Part shown: positions 7,832 to 15,139 of the stretch, piece by piece | Numbering within the stretch: the stretch's first letter is position 1 | How the letters are laid out: each line of letters opens with the position of its first letter | Assembly (NCBI GenBank): GCA_045133795.1 | Contig: JBGUUT010000026.1 | Location: 1 to 21,453, forward strand | From: RGIG8597 sp045133795 | Lineage (GTDB): Bacteria > Spirochaetota > GWE2-31-10 | DNA length: 21,453 nucleotides | Reading direction: 5' to 3' | The notes under the pieces: model-generated | What the model was told of the DNA's origin: nothing | The model's input: only the letters and a program-made list of their open reading frames with translations | Databases searched by the model: none | Made by a program: the position numbers and the translations under genes

Positions 7832-8398
7832 ATGGATAAAGTATTTAATTTATTAATAGTCGGTGTAGGCGGACAGGGAACAATTCTTGCAAGTAATATT
7901 GTTTCTCAGGCGGCTATGAATGCCGGGCTTGATGCTAAAAAAAGTGAAATTCACGGAATGAGTCAACGTGGCGGTGCAGTATTCAGTCATGTGCGTTTCG
8001 GAGAAAAAGTTTATTCTCCGGTTATTGCTAAAGGAAAAGTTGATGTTCTTTTATCATTGGAAGAAATGGAAACATTGCGTTGGACTGAATTTCTTAATAA
8101 AGACAGTCGTTTGATAGTATTAAATAACAGAATTTTACCGGCAAATACGGCCGAGTATCCTCAGGGACTTACAGAAAAAATTAAATCTCAATTTAATAAT
8201 GTAATTTCTATAGATCCGGAAGAATATACCAAGAAATTGGGAAATGCAAAATATCTTAATGTATTCTTGTTAGGAGTTTTGTCTAATTATGTGGAATTAC
8301 CGGAAGATTGTTGGAAAAATGCAATAGAATCACTTGTTCCGGCCGGAACTTTTGAGAAAAATTACGAAGCTTTTTTAACAGGAAAAGAATGTAAATAA
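7832..8398 (+). CDS. iorB: Indolepyruvate:ferredoxin oxidoreductase beta subunit
   Basis: This is the 188-residue partner of IorA, corresponding to the gamma domain of pyruvate:ferredoxin oxidoreductases. GVGGQGTILASNIVSQAA (11-28) is the nucleotide/CoA-type glycine-rich loop, and KKSEIHGMSQRGGAVFSHVR (36-55) is the highly conserved signature of the family. Length is normal for IorB. It begins two bases after the iorA stop, with GGGG of the iorA 3' end as ribosome site, so the two subunits are translationally linked. A terminator hairpin follows at 8406-8462. Confidence 0.94.
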   Translation: MDKVFNLLIVGVGGQGTILASNIVSQAAMNAGLDAKKSEIHGMSQRGGAVFSHVRFGEKVYSPVIAKGKVDVLLSLEEMETLRWTEFLNKDSRLIVLNNRILPANTAEYPQGLTEKIKSQFNNVISIDPEEYTKKLGNAKYLNVFLLGVLSNYVELPEDCWKNAIESLVPAGTFEKNYEAFLTGKECK

Positions 8399-8405
8399 TT
8401 AAAAC

Positions 8406-8462
8406 AAAAAAGCAGCGATTATTTTCACACAGATAAAAGTGAGGGTAATCAGCTGCTTTTTT
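8406..8462 (+). terminator. Long hairpin terminator between iorB and the CoA ligase gene
   Basis: AAAAAAGCAGCGATTA (8406-8421) pairs with TAATC-A-GCTGCTTTTTT (8446-8462), with one bulged A. Inside, TTTTCAC (8422-8428) pairs with GTGAGGG (8439-8445) through G-U pairs, leaving a loop of about 10 bases. The 3' T-run makes it a plus-strand terminator, and the 5' A-run makes it potentially bidirectional. The two flanking genes belong to one pathway, so it may reduce rather than stop read-through. Confidence 0.75.
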
Positions 8463-8467
8463 ATAAT
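8439..8467 (+). promoter_or_regulatory. Possible promoter for the CoA ligase gene, overlapping the terminator
   Basis: A perfect TATAAT at 8462-8467 lies directly on the T-run of the terminator. Seventeen bases upstream is GTGAGG (8439-8444), which shares only TGA with TTGACA. A start near 8474 would leave about 20 bases to ATG 8494. The -35 is weak, so this is tentative. Confidence 0.35.
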
Positions 8468-8493
8468 TTTGAGATGGTAGAGAGGAATATAAA

Positions 8494-9789
8494 ATGATGT
8501 GGAATGAAAAAATTGAAACAATGAGTAGTGAGGATAAAAAGAAATTACAAAGCGAACGACTCGTTGCACAAGTAAAAAAGTTATATGAAACGGTACCGTT
8601 TTACAAAAAGCGAATGGACGAAAAAGGTGTTACTCCTGCAGATATTAAAAGTATTGATGATATTTCAAAATTGCCTTTTATGACAAAAGATGATTTGCGT
8701 GAAGTTTATCCGCACGGTCTTTTGGCTGTAAAACAAGAAGATATTGTAGAAGTTCATATGTCTTCCGGAACTACAGGTAAGCCGGTAGTAATGGAATATA
8801 CTAGAAATGACATAAATGATTGGGCTGAGGCTGTAGCACGTGCTCTTACAATGACAGGCGTATCAAAAAGCAGTACGGTTCAGGTTTCGTACGGATACGG
8901 ACTTTTTACCGGCGGATTCGGTATTCATCACGGCGGACAAAAAATCGGTGCAAGCGTGATTCCTATGTCCGGCGGAAATACAAAAAAACAGTTGCAAGTA
9001 TTACAAGATTTTCAACCTGAATATTTAGCATGTACACCGTCATATGCAATGTATTTGGCAGAAGCAGCCATTGAAGAAGGTCTTGTAAATAAATTAAATC
9101 TTAAATACGGGATATTCGGAGCTGAACCTTGGAGTGAAGCTATGCGTAAAGAAATAGAAGAAAAGCTCAACATTAAAGCTTTGGATATTTACGGACTTAC
9201 TGAAATTACCGGACCGGGTGTTGCGATGGAATGTGAATATCAAGATATGTTACATGTCGCAGATGATTTATTTTATCCGGAAATTATAAATCCGGAAACA
9301 GGTGAAGTTTTACCGTTCGGAGAAAAAGGCGAGCTGGTATTTACGACATTGACAAAAGAAGGAACTCCGGTTTTACGATACAGAACAAAAGATATTACAT
9401 TCTTGTCAGAAGAAAAATGTAAATGCGGACGTACGACTGTCAGAATGCATAGATTGATGGGAAGAACTGATGATATGCTTATTATTCGCGGTGTAAATGT
9501 ATTCCCGTCACAGATTGAAGAAGTTTTGCTTAAAATTGAAGGTGTAGAACCGCATTATCAGTTAATTGTAGAAAGAAAAGGCAACCTTGATTCTTTAGAA
9601 GTTCAGGTAGAAATGAGTGATAAATTATTTTCAGACAGCGTAGGAAAATTGGAAGAAGTAGCGAAAGAAATCGAAAGAAATCTTTATGCAACACTTTCTA
9701 TTCATGCAAAAATTACTTTGGTTGAACCTAAATCTATTCCTAGAAGTGAAGGTAAAGCCAAACGTGTAATAGATAAAAGAACAATATAA
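8494..9789 (+). CDS. paaK: Phenylacetate-CoA ligase family protein (aryl-acetate:CoA ligase, AMP-forming)
   Basis: This 431-residue protein is a typical PaaK-type member of the adenylate-forming enzymes. The P-loop is SSGTTGKP at 90-97, YGLTE lies at 233-237, GRTDDMLIIRG (323-333) is the hinge/C-terminal motif, and RSEGKAK (about 417-423) holds the catalytic Lys. A Cys pair in EEKCKCGRT (306-313) is usual for this family. Next to iorAB it most likely interconverts aryl-acetates (indole-acetate, phenylacetate, hydroxyphenylacetate) and their CoA esters. In fermenting anaerobes the linked reactions can recover ATP or CoA from IorAB products; the direction in the cell is inferred, not seen. ATGs at 8494 and 8497 are both possible starts, with GAGG at 8482-8485. 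Confidence 0.9.
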   Translation: MMWNEKIETMSSEDKKKLQSERLVAQVKKLYETVPFYKKRMDEKGVTPADIKSIDDISKLPFMTKDDLREVYPHGLLAVKQEDIVEVHMSSGTTGKPVVMEYTRNDINDWAEAVARALTMTGVSKSSTVQVSYGYGLFTGGFGIHHGGQKIGASVIPMSGGNTKKQLQVLQDFQPEYLACTPSYAMYLAEAAIEEGLVNKLNLKYGIFGAEPWSEAMRKEIEEKLNIKALDIYGLTEITGPGVAMECEYQDMLHVADDLFYPEIINPETGEVLPFGEKGELVFTTLTKEGTPVLRYRTKDITFLSEEKCKCGRTTVRMHRLMGRTDDMLIIRGVNVFPSQIEEVLLKIEGVEPHYQLIVERKGNLDSLEVQVEMSDKLFSDSVGKLEEVAKEIERNLYATLSIHAKITLVEPKSIPRSEGKAKRVIDKRTI

Positions 9790-9806
9790 TTGATGGAGAT
9801 ATAAGC

Positions 9807-10229
9807 ATGAAACAAATTTCTGTATTTTTAAATAACGAAAAGGGAAGATTGGAAAAAATTACAAGTTTACTTGCAGAAAAACAAATTGATATAAAATCAC
9901 TTTGTATTGCGGAAACTGAAAAATTCGGAATATTAAGAATGCTTGTCAGCAATGTAGATGAAGCTGTAGCGGTTTTGCGTGCTAACGAAGTAGTTTGTGA
10001 TATTGCCAATGTCTTAGCTGTAGAAGTTGACGATGTTCCCGGCGGTTTAAACAAAGTTTTGACAATATTCAGTGGCTTGAATATTGAATATATGTATGCT
10101 TTTGTAGAAAAAACAGACAATCGTGCCGTAATGATTTTTAAGTTTTCTCAATTGGAAAAAGCAAAACAAGTAGCAGAAGAAAACGGAGTTATTTTACTTT
10201 CGGAAGAAAAGCTTTTGAATAAAGTTTAA
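9807..10229 (+). CDS. Tandem ACT-domain protein
   Basis: The 140 residues form two consecutive ACT folds. The first begins MKQISVFLNNEKGRLEKITS and continues to about residue 70. The second starts around VLAVEVDDVPGGLNKVLTIF and runs to the end. The Pro-Gly-Gly-Leu and Lys-Gly-Arg-Leu turns before the first helix of each domain are typical of ligand-binding ACT domains. There is no catalytic domain. Small double-ACT proteins of this kind commonly accompany iorAB/paaK in anaerobes, presumably as sensors of aromatic amino acids; the ligand is inferred. GGAG at 9795-9798 gives an 8-base spacing to ATG, and the gene is 17 bases after paaK, so they form one transcription unit. Confidence 0.88.
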   Translation: MKQISVFLNNEKGRLEKITSLLAEKQIDIKSLCIAETEKFGILRMLVSNVDEAVAVLRANEVVCDIANVLAVEVDDVPGGLNKVLTIFSGLNIEYMYAFVEKTDNRAVMIFKFSQLEKAKQVAEENGVILLSEEKLLNKV

Positions 10230-10245
10230 GTAAAATAGACATAAC

Positions 10246-10275
10246 TTGACATACACATGAAAAAGAATTATTAAC
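10246..10275 (+). promoter_or_regulatory. Promoter of the riboflavin operon
   Basis: A perfect TTGACA at 10246-10251 is followed after 18 bases by TATTAA (10270-10275). The expected start near 10282 falls at the first base of the FMN aptamer P1 helix, which supports the assignment. Confidence 0.75.
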
Positions 10276-10282
10276 AAAAAAG

Positions 10283-10433
10283 TTCTTCAGGGCAGAGTGA
10301 AAATCTCGACCGGCGGTAATATAGACTTGTATTCTATTAGCCCGTGCGTACTTAAATAAGTACTGATTCCGTAAACAGACGGAGCCGACAGTAAGAAAGG
10401 TTTTTTCCTTTTAAGTCTGGATGAAAGAAGAAA
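10283..10433 (+). promoter_or_regulatory. FMN riboswitch (RFN element) aptamer
   Basis: The aptamer binds FMN and shuts off the downstream riboflavin genes. Conserved blocks appear in order: TTCAGGGCAGAGTGAAAATC (from about 10287), GACCGGCGGTAA, TAGCCCGTGCG, TGATTCCGTAAACAGACGGA, GCCGACAGTAAGAAAGG and AAGTCTGGATGAAAGAAGAA. Helix P1 pairs TTCTTC (10284-10289) with GAAGAA (10427-10432). There is a variable hairpin GTACTTAAATAAGTAC inside the element. Terminator and ribD follow directly. Confidence 0.96.
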
Positions 10434-10462
10434 TGATGTGCGATTTTATGTTACTGATTTTT

Positions 10463-10509
10463 CCCCCTGAAGATATTATGATTTTGAAAATATCTGATGG
10501 GGTTTTTTT
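10463..10509 (+). terminator. Riboswitch expression platform: terminator that also covers the ribD ribosome site
   Basis: CCCCC (10463-10467) pairs with GGGG (10499-10502), and AGATATT (10471-10477) with AATATCT (10489-10495), followed by seven T. The ribD ATG begins at the very next base (10510). The only purine-rich sequence at ribosome-site distance is GATGGGG in the 3' arm, so the hairpin would both terminate transcription and hide the Shine-Dalgarno. I could not identify the antiterminator helix. Confidence 0.85.
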
Positions 10510-11622
10510 ATGCCTGAACGCTATATGAAACGAGCAATAGAACTTGCAGTTTTGGGAACCGGTTTTGCGTCACCAAATCCTTTAGTCGGTGCTGTTATTG
10601 TAAAAAATGACATTATTATCGGTGAGGGATATCATCAAAAATATGGAATGCCGCATGCGGAAATAAATGCTTTTCGTGATGCAGATTCTCGCGGAAACGA
10701 TGTTACCGGTGCAGATTTGTATGTGACATTAGAGCCTTGCAGTCATTACGGAAAGACTCCGCCTTGTGCTGCCGAGGTTGTAAAGCGTGGTATATCTCGT
10801 GTATTTATAGGAATGAAAGACCCTAATCCATTGGTTGCCGGACGCGGGCTTTTTATGCTCCAAGAAGCCGGAATAGAAGTAATATGCGGAATCCTTGAAA
10901 AAGAATGTCGAAAAATCAATGAGCCTTTTATAAAGTTTATAACAACAAAATTGCCGTTTGTATGTATGAAAGCGGCAATGACTTTGGACGGGAAAATAGC
11001 AACGCATACCGGAGATTCTAAATGGATAAGCAGTGAAACATCCAGAAAAAGAGTTCATCAACTACGAAAAAAATATATGGCGATTATGGTCGGATGTACT
11101 ACGGTAATCACAGATAATCCGGAATTAACATGCAGACTACCGGAAGGAAGTAAAAATCCGGTGAGAATTATTGTAGACAGTAAGGCTGTTTCGCCGGAAG
11201 ACAGTAAAGTTTTTCAGGTTACGGAAGATAAAAAAACGATTTTGGCGGTAACAGAAAAAGCTCCCGGCGACAAAATCGAACGTTTGCGTAATATCGGAGT
11301 GGAAGTGTTGGTATTACCGGAAGATGATACCGGACGAGTTAATCTTTGTGCATTGATGAAAGAACTGGGAGACAGAAAAATCGATTCGATTCTTTTGGAA
11401 GGCGGCGGAACATTGAATTTCAGTGCATTAAATGCCGGAATTGTGGATAGAGTAGAAATGTTTATTGCTCCTAAAATTATCGGCGGAGAAAAAGCGAAAA
11501 CTCCTGTTGCCGGTGTTGGAGTAGATATGATGGCAGATGCAATTAATCTGAAAGAAATAGAAACAGAACGTATAGAAAATGATTTGTTGATAACCGGGCT
11601 TATTTGTAATAAGGAGATGTAA
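10510..11622 (+). CDS. ribD: Bifunctional pyrimidine deaminase/reductase of riboflavin synthesis
   Basis: This protein deaminates the pyrimidine product of GTP cyclohydrolase II and reduces its ribosyl chain using NADPH. Deaminase domain (1 to about 145): SPNPLVGAV, HAEINAF with H49 and E51, and EPCSHYGKTPPC with C77 and C86; all zinc and catalytic residues are present. Reductase domain (about 148-370): PFVCMKAAMTLDGKIATHTG with SKWISS, then ILLEGGGTLNFSAL and IAPKIIGG. At 370 residues it is full length. ATG 10510 directly follows the riboswitch terminator. The stop overlaps ribE by one base (TAATG), so translation is coupled. Confidence 0.96.
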   Translation: MPERYMKRAIELAVLGTGFASPNPLVGAVIVKNDIIIGEGYHQKYGMPHAEINAFRDADSRGNDVTGADLYVTLEPCSHYGKTPPCAAEVVKRGISRVFIGMKDPNPLVAGRGLFMLQEAGIEVICGILEKECRKINEPFIKFITTKLPFVCMKAAMTLDGKIATHTGDSKWISSETSRKRVHQLRKKYMAIMVGCTTVITDNPELTCRLPEGSKNPVRIIVDSKAVSPEDSKVFQVTEDKKTILAVTEKAPGDKIERLRNIGVEVLVLPEDDTGRVNLCALMKELGDRKIDSILLEGGGTLNFSALNAGIVDRVEMFIAPKIIGGEKAKTPVAGVGVDMMADAINLKEIETERIENDLLITGLICNKEM

Positions 11623-12272
11623 TGTTTACTGGAATAGTGGAAGAAATCGGAACAGTACTAGCGTTGTCTGCTGGTAAAATAACAATTAAAGCTTCAAAAG
11701 TTTTGGAACAAAAAGCTTTGTCCGGTTCAAGTATTGCGGTGAACGGAGTATGTCTTACGGTTGCAGGTTCTTCAGCCGGAAGTTTTACCGCAGATATAAT
11801 GCCGCAGACTTTACGCCTTACCAATTTAGGAAAGTTATCGGTAGGAAGCAATGTCAATCTGGAGCGTGCTATGGCAGCAGACGGACGTTTCGGAGGTCAT
11901 ATCGTAAGCGGTCATATCGACGGAACGGGAACGGTAGAAAGTCTGACACCGGAAGGAAATGCCGTTTGGCTTACGGTAGCTTGTTCGGTTGATTTGTTGC
12001 GATATATTTTGCCGCGAGGAAGTATTACGATTGACGGAGTAAGTCTTACAGCGGCAGAAGTCGGAGATTCATATTTTAAAGTGTCATTGATTCCGCATAC
12101 ACGACAGGAAACAACACTGTTAAATCATAAAGTCGGCGATGTGTTAAATTTAGAAACGGATATTATCGGTAAATATGTAGAACGATTGTTGAAGTTTGAT
12201 AATGAAAAACAGCCGGAAAGTGGATGTAAAAAAAAGTTATCATATGAGTTTTTAGCAGAAAACGGTTTTTAA
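11622..12272 (+). CDS. ribE: Riboflavin synthase alpha chain
   Basis: This enzyme dismutates two 6,7-dimethyl-8-ribityllumazine molecules into riboflavin and the pyrimidinedione. Two lumazine-binding barrels are visible. The first (1 to about 97) begins MFTGIVEEIG, contains INGVCLTV-like VNGVCLTVAG and ends at ERAMAADGRFGGHIVSGHID. The second (about 98-190) contains SITIDGVSLTAAE and SLIPHTRQETTL and ends with the usual ETDIIGKYVERLL. A short polar tail of about 26 residues follows. AAGGAG of the ribD 3' end serves as ribosome site, and the start overlaps the ribD stop. Bacillus literature also calls this gene ribE; in E. coli nomenclature it is ribC. Confidence 0.96.
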   Translation: MFTGIVEEIGTVLALSAGKITIKASKVLEQKALSGSSIAVNGVCLTVAGSSAGSFTADIMPQTLRLTNLGKLSVGSNVNLERAMAADGRFGGHIVSGHIDGTGTVESLTPEGNAVWLTVACSVDLLRYILPRGSITIDGVSLTAAEVGDSYFKVSLIPHTRQETTLLNHKVGDVLNLETDIIGKYVERLLKFDNEKQPESGCKKKLSYEFLAENGF

Positions 12273-12311
12273 ATTTAAAGACATTGTTAAAGGGAATATA
12301 AGGAGTAAAGA

Positions 12312-13508
12312 ATGTTGGCAAAAATAGAAGATGCATTGGCTGCGTTAAGACGCGGAGAAATTATAGTTGTAGTAGATGATGAAAACCGTGAAAATGAAGG
12401 TGATACAATTTGTGCTGCCGAATTTGCAACTCTTGAAAATGTTAATTTTATGGCGACTTATGCAAAAGGTTTGATTTGTATGCCGATGAGCGAAGAACTT
12501 ACCAAGAAGTTAGATTTGCCGCAAATGTGTGTGGATAATACAGATAACCATTGCACTGCATTTACGGTTTCTATCGACCATGTAAGTACAACGACCGGAA
12601 TTTCTGCATTAGAAAGAGCCGTTACTGCTCAAAAAGTTGTTGATGATAATGCAAAACCTGAAGATTTTCGAAGACCGGGACATATGTTTCCTTTGACAGC
12701 ACGTGCCGGCGGTGTTTTAAAACGTGACGGTCATACAGAAGCGACGGTAGATTTAATGCGTTTGGCAGGATTGAAAGAGGCCGGACTTTGCTGTGAAATA
12801 ATGAAAGATGACGGAACAATGGCAAGATATGAAGATTTGGTGGCGTTTGCACAGCAACATAAATTGTTGATGATTTCGATTGAGCATTTACAGGAATACA
12901 GACGTCAACACGAAATAAATCTTACTCATGAAGCGGATGCAAAATTGCCGACACGTTACGGAGATTTTAGAATTCATGGATTTGTGGATAAAATTACCGG
13001 AGAACATCACATTGCATTGGTAATGGGCAATCCGAGTGAATGCAATGATTTATTGGTGCGTGTACATTCCGAATGTCTTACCGGAGATGCTTTTGGGTCT
13101 GCAAAATGCGATTGCGGCGAACAGCTGGACTTTGCTTTAAAAGCTATAGCAGAAAAAGGTTGCGGAATGCTTATTTATTTGCGTCAGGAGGGACGCGGAA
13201 TAGGACTTATTAATAAGTTGAAAGCGTATGAATTGCAGGAAAAAGGTATGGATACGGTAGAAGCAAATGTTGCGTTGGGCTATCCGGAAGACGCTCGTAA
13301 TTATTCGGTTGCGGCACAGATTTTAAAATCTTTTAGTGTGAAAAGGGTAAATCTATTGACTAATAATCCTCAAAAAATTGACGGATTGAAAAAATACGGC
13401 ATTGAAGTTGCGCAACGAGTTCCTATTGAGGTTGAGGCGAAATCGTCAGATTTATTTTATTTACAGACAAAGAAGATAAAAATGGGACATATCCTTGAGA
13501 AGTTATAG
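12312..13508 (+). CDS. ribBA: Bifunctional DHBP synthase / GTP cyclohydrolase II
   Basis: The protein supplies both precursors of lumazine: 3,4-dihydroxy-2-butanone 4-phosphate from ribulose 5-phosphate, and the diaminopyrimidine from GTP. DHBP synthase domain (1 to about 200): DDENRENEGD (22-31), VSTTTGISA (91-99), RAGGVLKRDGHTEATVDLMR (131-150) and EIM. GTP cyclohydrolase II domain (about 205-398): zinc ligands C255, C266 and C268 in ECLTGDAFGSAKCDCGEQL, RQEGRGIGL (291-299) and DARNYSVAAQIL. Both active sites look complete and 398 residues is the normal fused length. AAGGAG at 12299-12304 gives seven-base spacing to ATG. Confidence 0.96.
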   Translation: MLAKIEDALAALRRGEIIVVVDDENRENEGDTICAAEFATLENVNFMATYAKGLICMPMSEELTKKLDLPQMCVDNTDNHCTAFTVSIDHVSTTTGISALERAVTAQKVVDDNAKPEDFRRPGHMFPLTARAGGVLKRDGHTEATVDLMRLAGLKEAGLCCEIMKDDGTMARYEDLVAFAQQHKLLMISIEHLQEYRRQHEINLTHEADAKLPTRYGDFRIHGFVDKITGEHHIALVMGNPSECNDLLVRVHSECLTGDAFGSAKCDCGEQLDFALKAIAEKGCGMLIYLRQEGRGIGLINKLKAYELQEKGMDTVEANVALGYPEDARNYSVAAQILKSFSVKRVNLLTNNPQKIDGLKKYGIEVAQRVPIEVEAKSSDLFYLQTKKIKMGHILEKL

Positions 13509-13535
13509 GATAAAAAATAGATAGAGGAGTTAAAT

Positions 13536-13997
13536 ATGAAAATTGTAGAGGGAAATTATATCGGTACAGGTTTAAAAGTTTGTATTGTAGCAAGTCGTTT
13601 TAATGAATTGATTACAAATAAACTTATAGGCGGTGCTTTGGATGGTCTTAAACGTCACGGTGTTGCCGATGATGATATAACTTTGGTATGGGTGCCGGGA
13701 GCATTTGAAATTCCTTTGGTTGCGGACAGAGCAGCTGCCGGCGGAAAATATGACTGCGTTATTTGTTTAGGTGCTGTAATTCGCGGGGCAACACCGCATT
13801 TTGATTATGTTTGTGCTGAAGTATCAAAAGGTGTAGCTACAGCCGGAATGAAAAATAACATTCCTGTACTTTTCGGAGTTCTTACTACAAATACAATAGA
13901 AGAAGCTATAGAACGAGCCGGAACAAAAGCCGGAAATAAAGGTTTTGACTGTGCAGTAGGTGCGGTTGAAATGGCTAATCTTTTGAAGCAATTATAA
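13536..13997 (+). CDS. ribH: 6,7-dimethyl-8-ribityllumazine synthase
   Basis: This enzyme condenses the diaminopyrimidine with DHBP to give the direct riboflavin precursor; homologues assemble as pentamers or icosahedral capsids. Motifs seen are ASRFNELIT (19-27), PGAFEIPL (54-61), GAVIRGATPHFDYVC (79-93) with the catalytic His88, and FGVLTTNTIEEAIERAGTKA. At 153 residues it is full length. GAGGAG upstream gives a strong ribosome site. The TAA stop shares its last A with the ATG of the radical-SAM gene, so the two are translationally coupled. Confidence 0.96.
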   Translation: MKIVEGNYIGTGLKVCIVASRFNELITNKLIGGALDGLKRHGVADDDITLVWVPGAFEIPLVADRAAAGGKYDCVICLGAVIRGATPHFDYVCAEVSKGVATAGMKNNIPVLFGVLTTNTIEEAIERAGTKAGNKGFDCAVGAVEMANLLKQL

Positions 13998-14950
13998 TGA
14001 ATAAGATTTTTGATTTATATAAAGAATGCCGATTGTGTCCCAGAGCTTGCGGAGTTGACAGAACAAAGGTCGCCGGAGCATGCGGAGAGTCGGCACTTTT
14101 GTCTATTGAAACGGCTGTATTGCATGGCGGTGAAGAACCGTGTATTTCCGGAGAAAAGGGCAGCGGTACTATTTTTTTTAACGGTTGCGGGTTGCGTTGT
14201 ATCTTTTGCCAGAATATGGAAATAAGCCAGAAAAAAGTATTGGGTGCAAAATATTACACAGAAGACGAATTGACGGAAATAATGCAAAAACTTGCGGATT
14301 TAGGTGCAGCAAATATTAATTTTGTAACACCTGACCATTATCTGCCGCATATTGTTTATGCCGTGAAGAAGTTCCGAGCAAACGGCTATACTTTGCCGAT
14401 TGTGTATAATTGCAGCGGCTGGGAGACAATCGAACATTTGCAGACGGCGATAGAAGTTGTGGATGTTTTCCTTATAGATTGTAAGTTTTCGTTGCCGCAA
14501 GTTGCGAAGTTTTGTTTACGCGGAAGAAATGAAACTTATCCGCAGGTCGTGTGGAATGCCCTTGAGTTTTTGTATAAGCAAGTGGGGAATTTGCAACTTG
14601 ATGAGAATGGACTTGCAAAACGCGGAGTGTTGGTGCGTCATCTTGTATTGCCGGGAATGGTGGAAAACAGTATTGATGTGGTAAATGAGCTTTTCTTCCG
14701 TTTCGGTTCGGATATTTATCTAAGCCTTATGGCACAGTATACGCCGTCGTTTCTTGATTTGCCGAAAGATTACGGTAATGAAGATTGGCAAGAAAGCTTA
14801 AAGCGATGTCTGACAGACAGCGAATATAGGCAAGTTGTCGATTTGGCGATAGACTTAGGATTTGAAAACTTGTATTTGCAAGAACTTCCGGAGCCGGATG
14901 ACAAATATATTCCCGATTTTGCTTCTCATAAAATGTTTGGGAAGTGGTAG
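13997..14950 (+). CDS. Radical SAM protein, PflA-like (COG1313-type)
   Basis: This is a 317-residue radical-SAM enzyme. The cluster motif is CGLRCIFC with C64, C68 and C71 (CxxxCxxC), preceded by FFNGC. Four more cysteines near the N-terminus (C11, C14, C18 and C29, in YKECRLCPRACGV and GACGE) are typical of the uncharacterised PflX-like branch and could bind another metal or cluster. The rest fits a partial TIM barrel (NINFVTPDHYLP, PIVYNCSGWE, FLIDCKFS, VLVRHLVLPG). No target protein is known for this branch. The one-base overlap with ribH ties it to riboflavin operon expression and FMN control, but a role in flavin chemistry is only a guess. Two terminators follow. Confidence 0.86.
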   Translation: MNKIFDLYKECRLCPRACGVDRTKVAGACGESALLSIETAVLHGGEEPCISGEKGSGTIFFNGCGLRCIFCQNMEISQKKVLGAKYYTEDELTEIMQKLADLGAANINFVTPDHYLPHIVYAVKKFRANGYTLPIVYNCSGWETIEHLQTAIEVVDVFLIDCKFSLPQVAKFCLRGRNETYPQVVWNALEFLYKQVGNLQLDENGLAKRGVLVRHLVLPGMVENSIDVVNELFFRFGSDIYLSLMAQYTPSFLDLPKDYGNEDWQESLKRCLTDSEYRQVVDLAIDLGFENLYLQELPEPDDKYIPDFASHKMFGKW

Positions 14951-14963
14951 AATCGTGGGAACT

Positions 14964-14998
14964 AAGAGACGGGTAAGACAGCCTTGTCTCTTTTTTTT
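14964..14998 (+). terminator. Terminator 1 after the rib operon
   Basis: AAGAGACGGG pairs with CCTTGTCTCTT through two G-U pairs, with a loop of about eight bases, and is followed by a T-run to 14998. It lies 14 bases after the radical-SAM stop. Confidence 0.8.
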
Positions 14999-15014
14999 AT
15001 ACAAAAATGATTAA

Positions 15015-15064
15015 CTGCCCGGACCTGTATCCCAAAACAGAATCGAGGTCTGGGCAGCTTTTTT
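15015..15064 (+). terminator. Terminator 2 after the rib operon
   Basis: CTGCCCGGACCT (15015-15026) pairs over 12 bases with AGGTCTGGGCAG (15046-15057), with one G-U pair, a 19-base loop and then CTTTTTT. It is stronger than the terminator just upstream and reads in the same direction. Confidence 0.85.
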
Positions 15065-15086
15065 GGCATTTCTGGCATTTCTAAAA

Positions 15087-15121
15087 TAAAAAAAGTGTAC
15101 TCCGAAAGAAGTACACTTCAT
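15087..15121 (-). terminator. Terminator of the minus-strand envelope operon
   Basis: AAGTGTACT (15093-15101) pairs with AGTACACTT (15110-15118) around an 8-base loop. On the minus strand it is followed by a run of T (the A-run at 15087-15094 on the plus strand). It lies just downstream of the LPP20-like lipoprotein gene stop at 15140. Confidence 0.8.
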
Positions 15122-15139
15122 TTTTACCTGTAAACGAAA

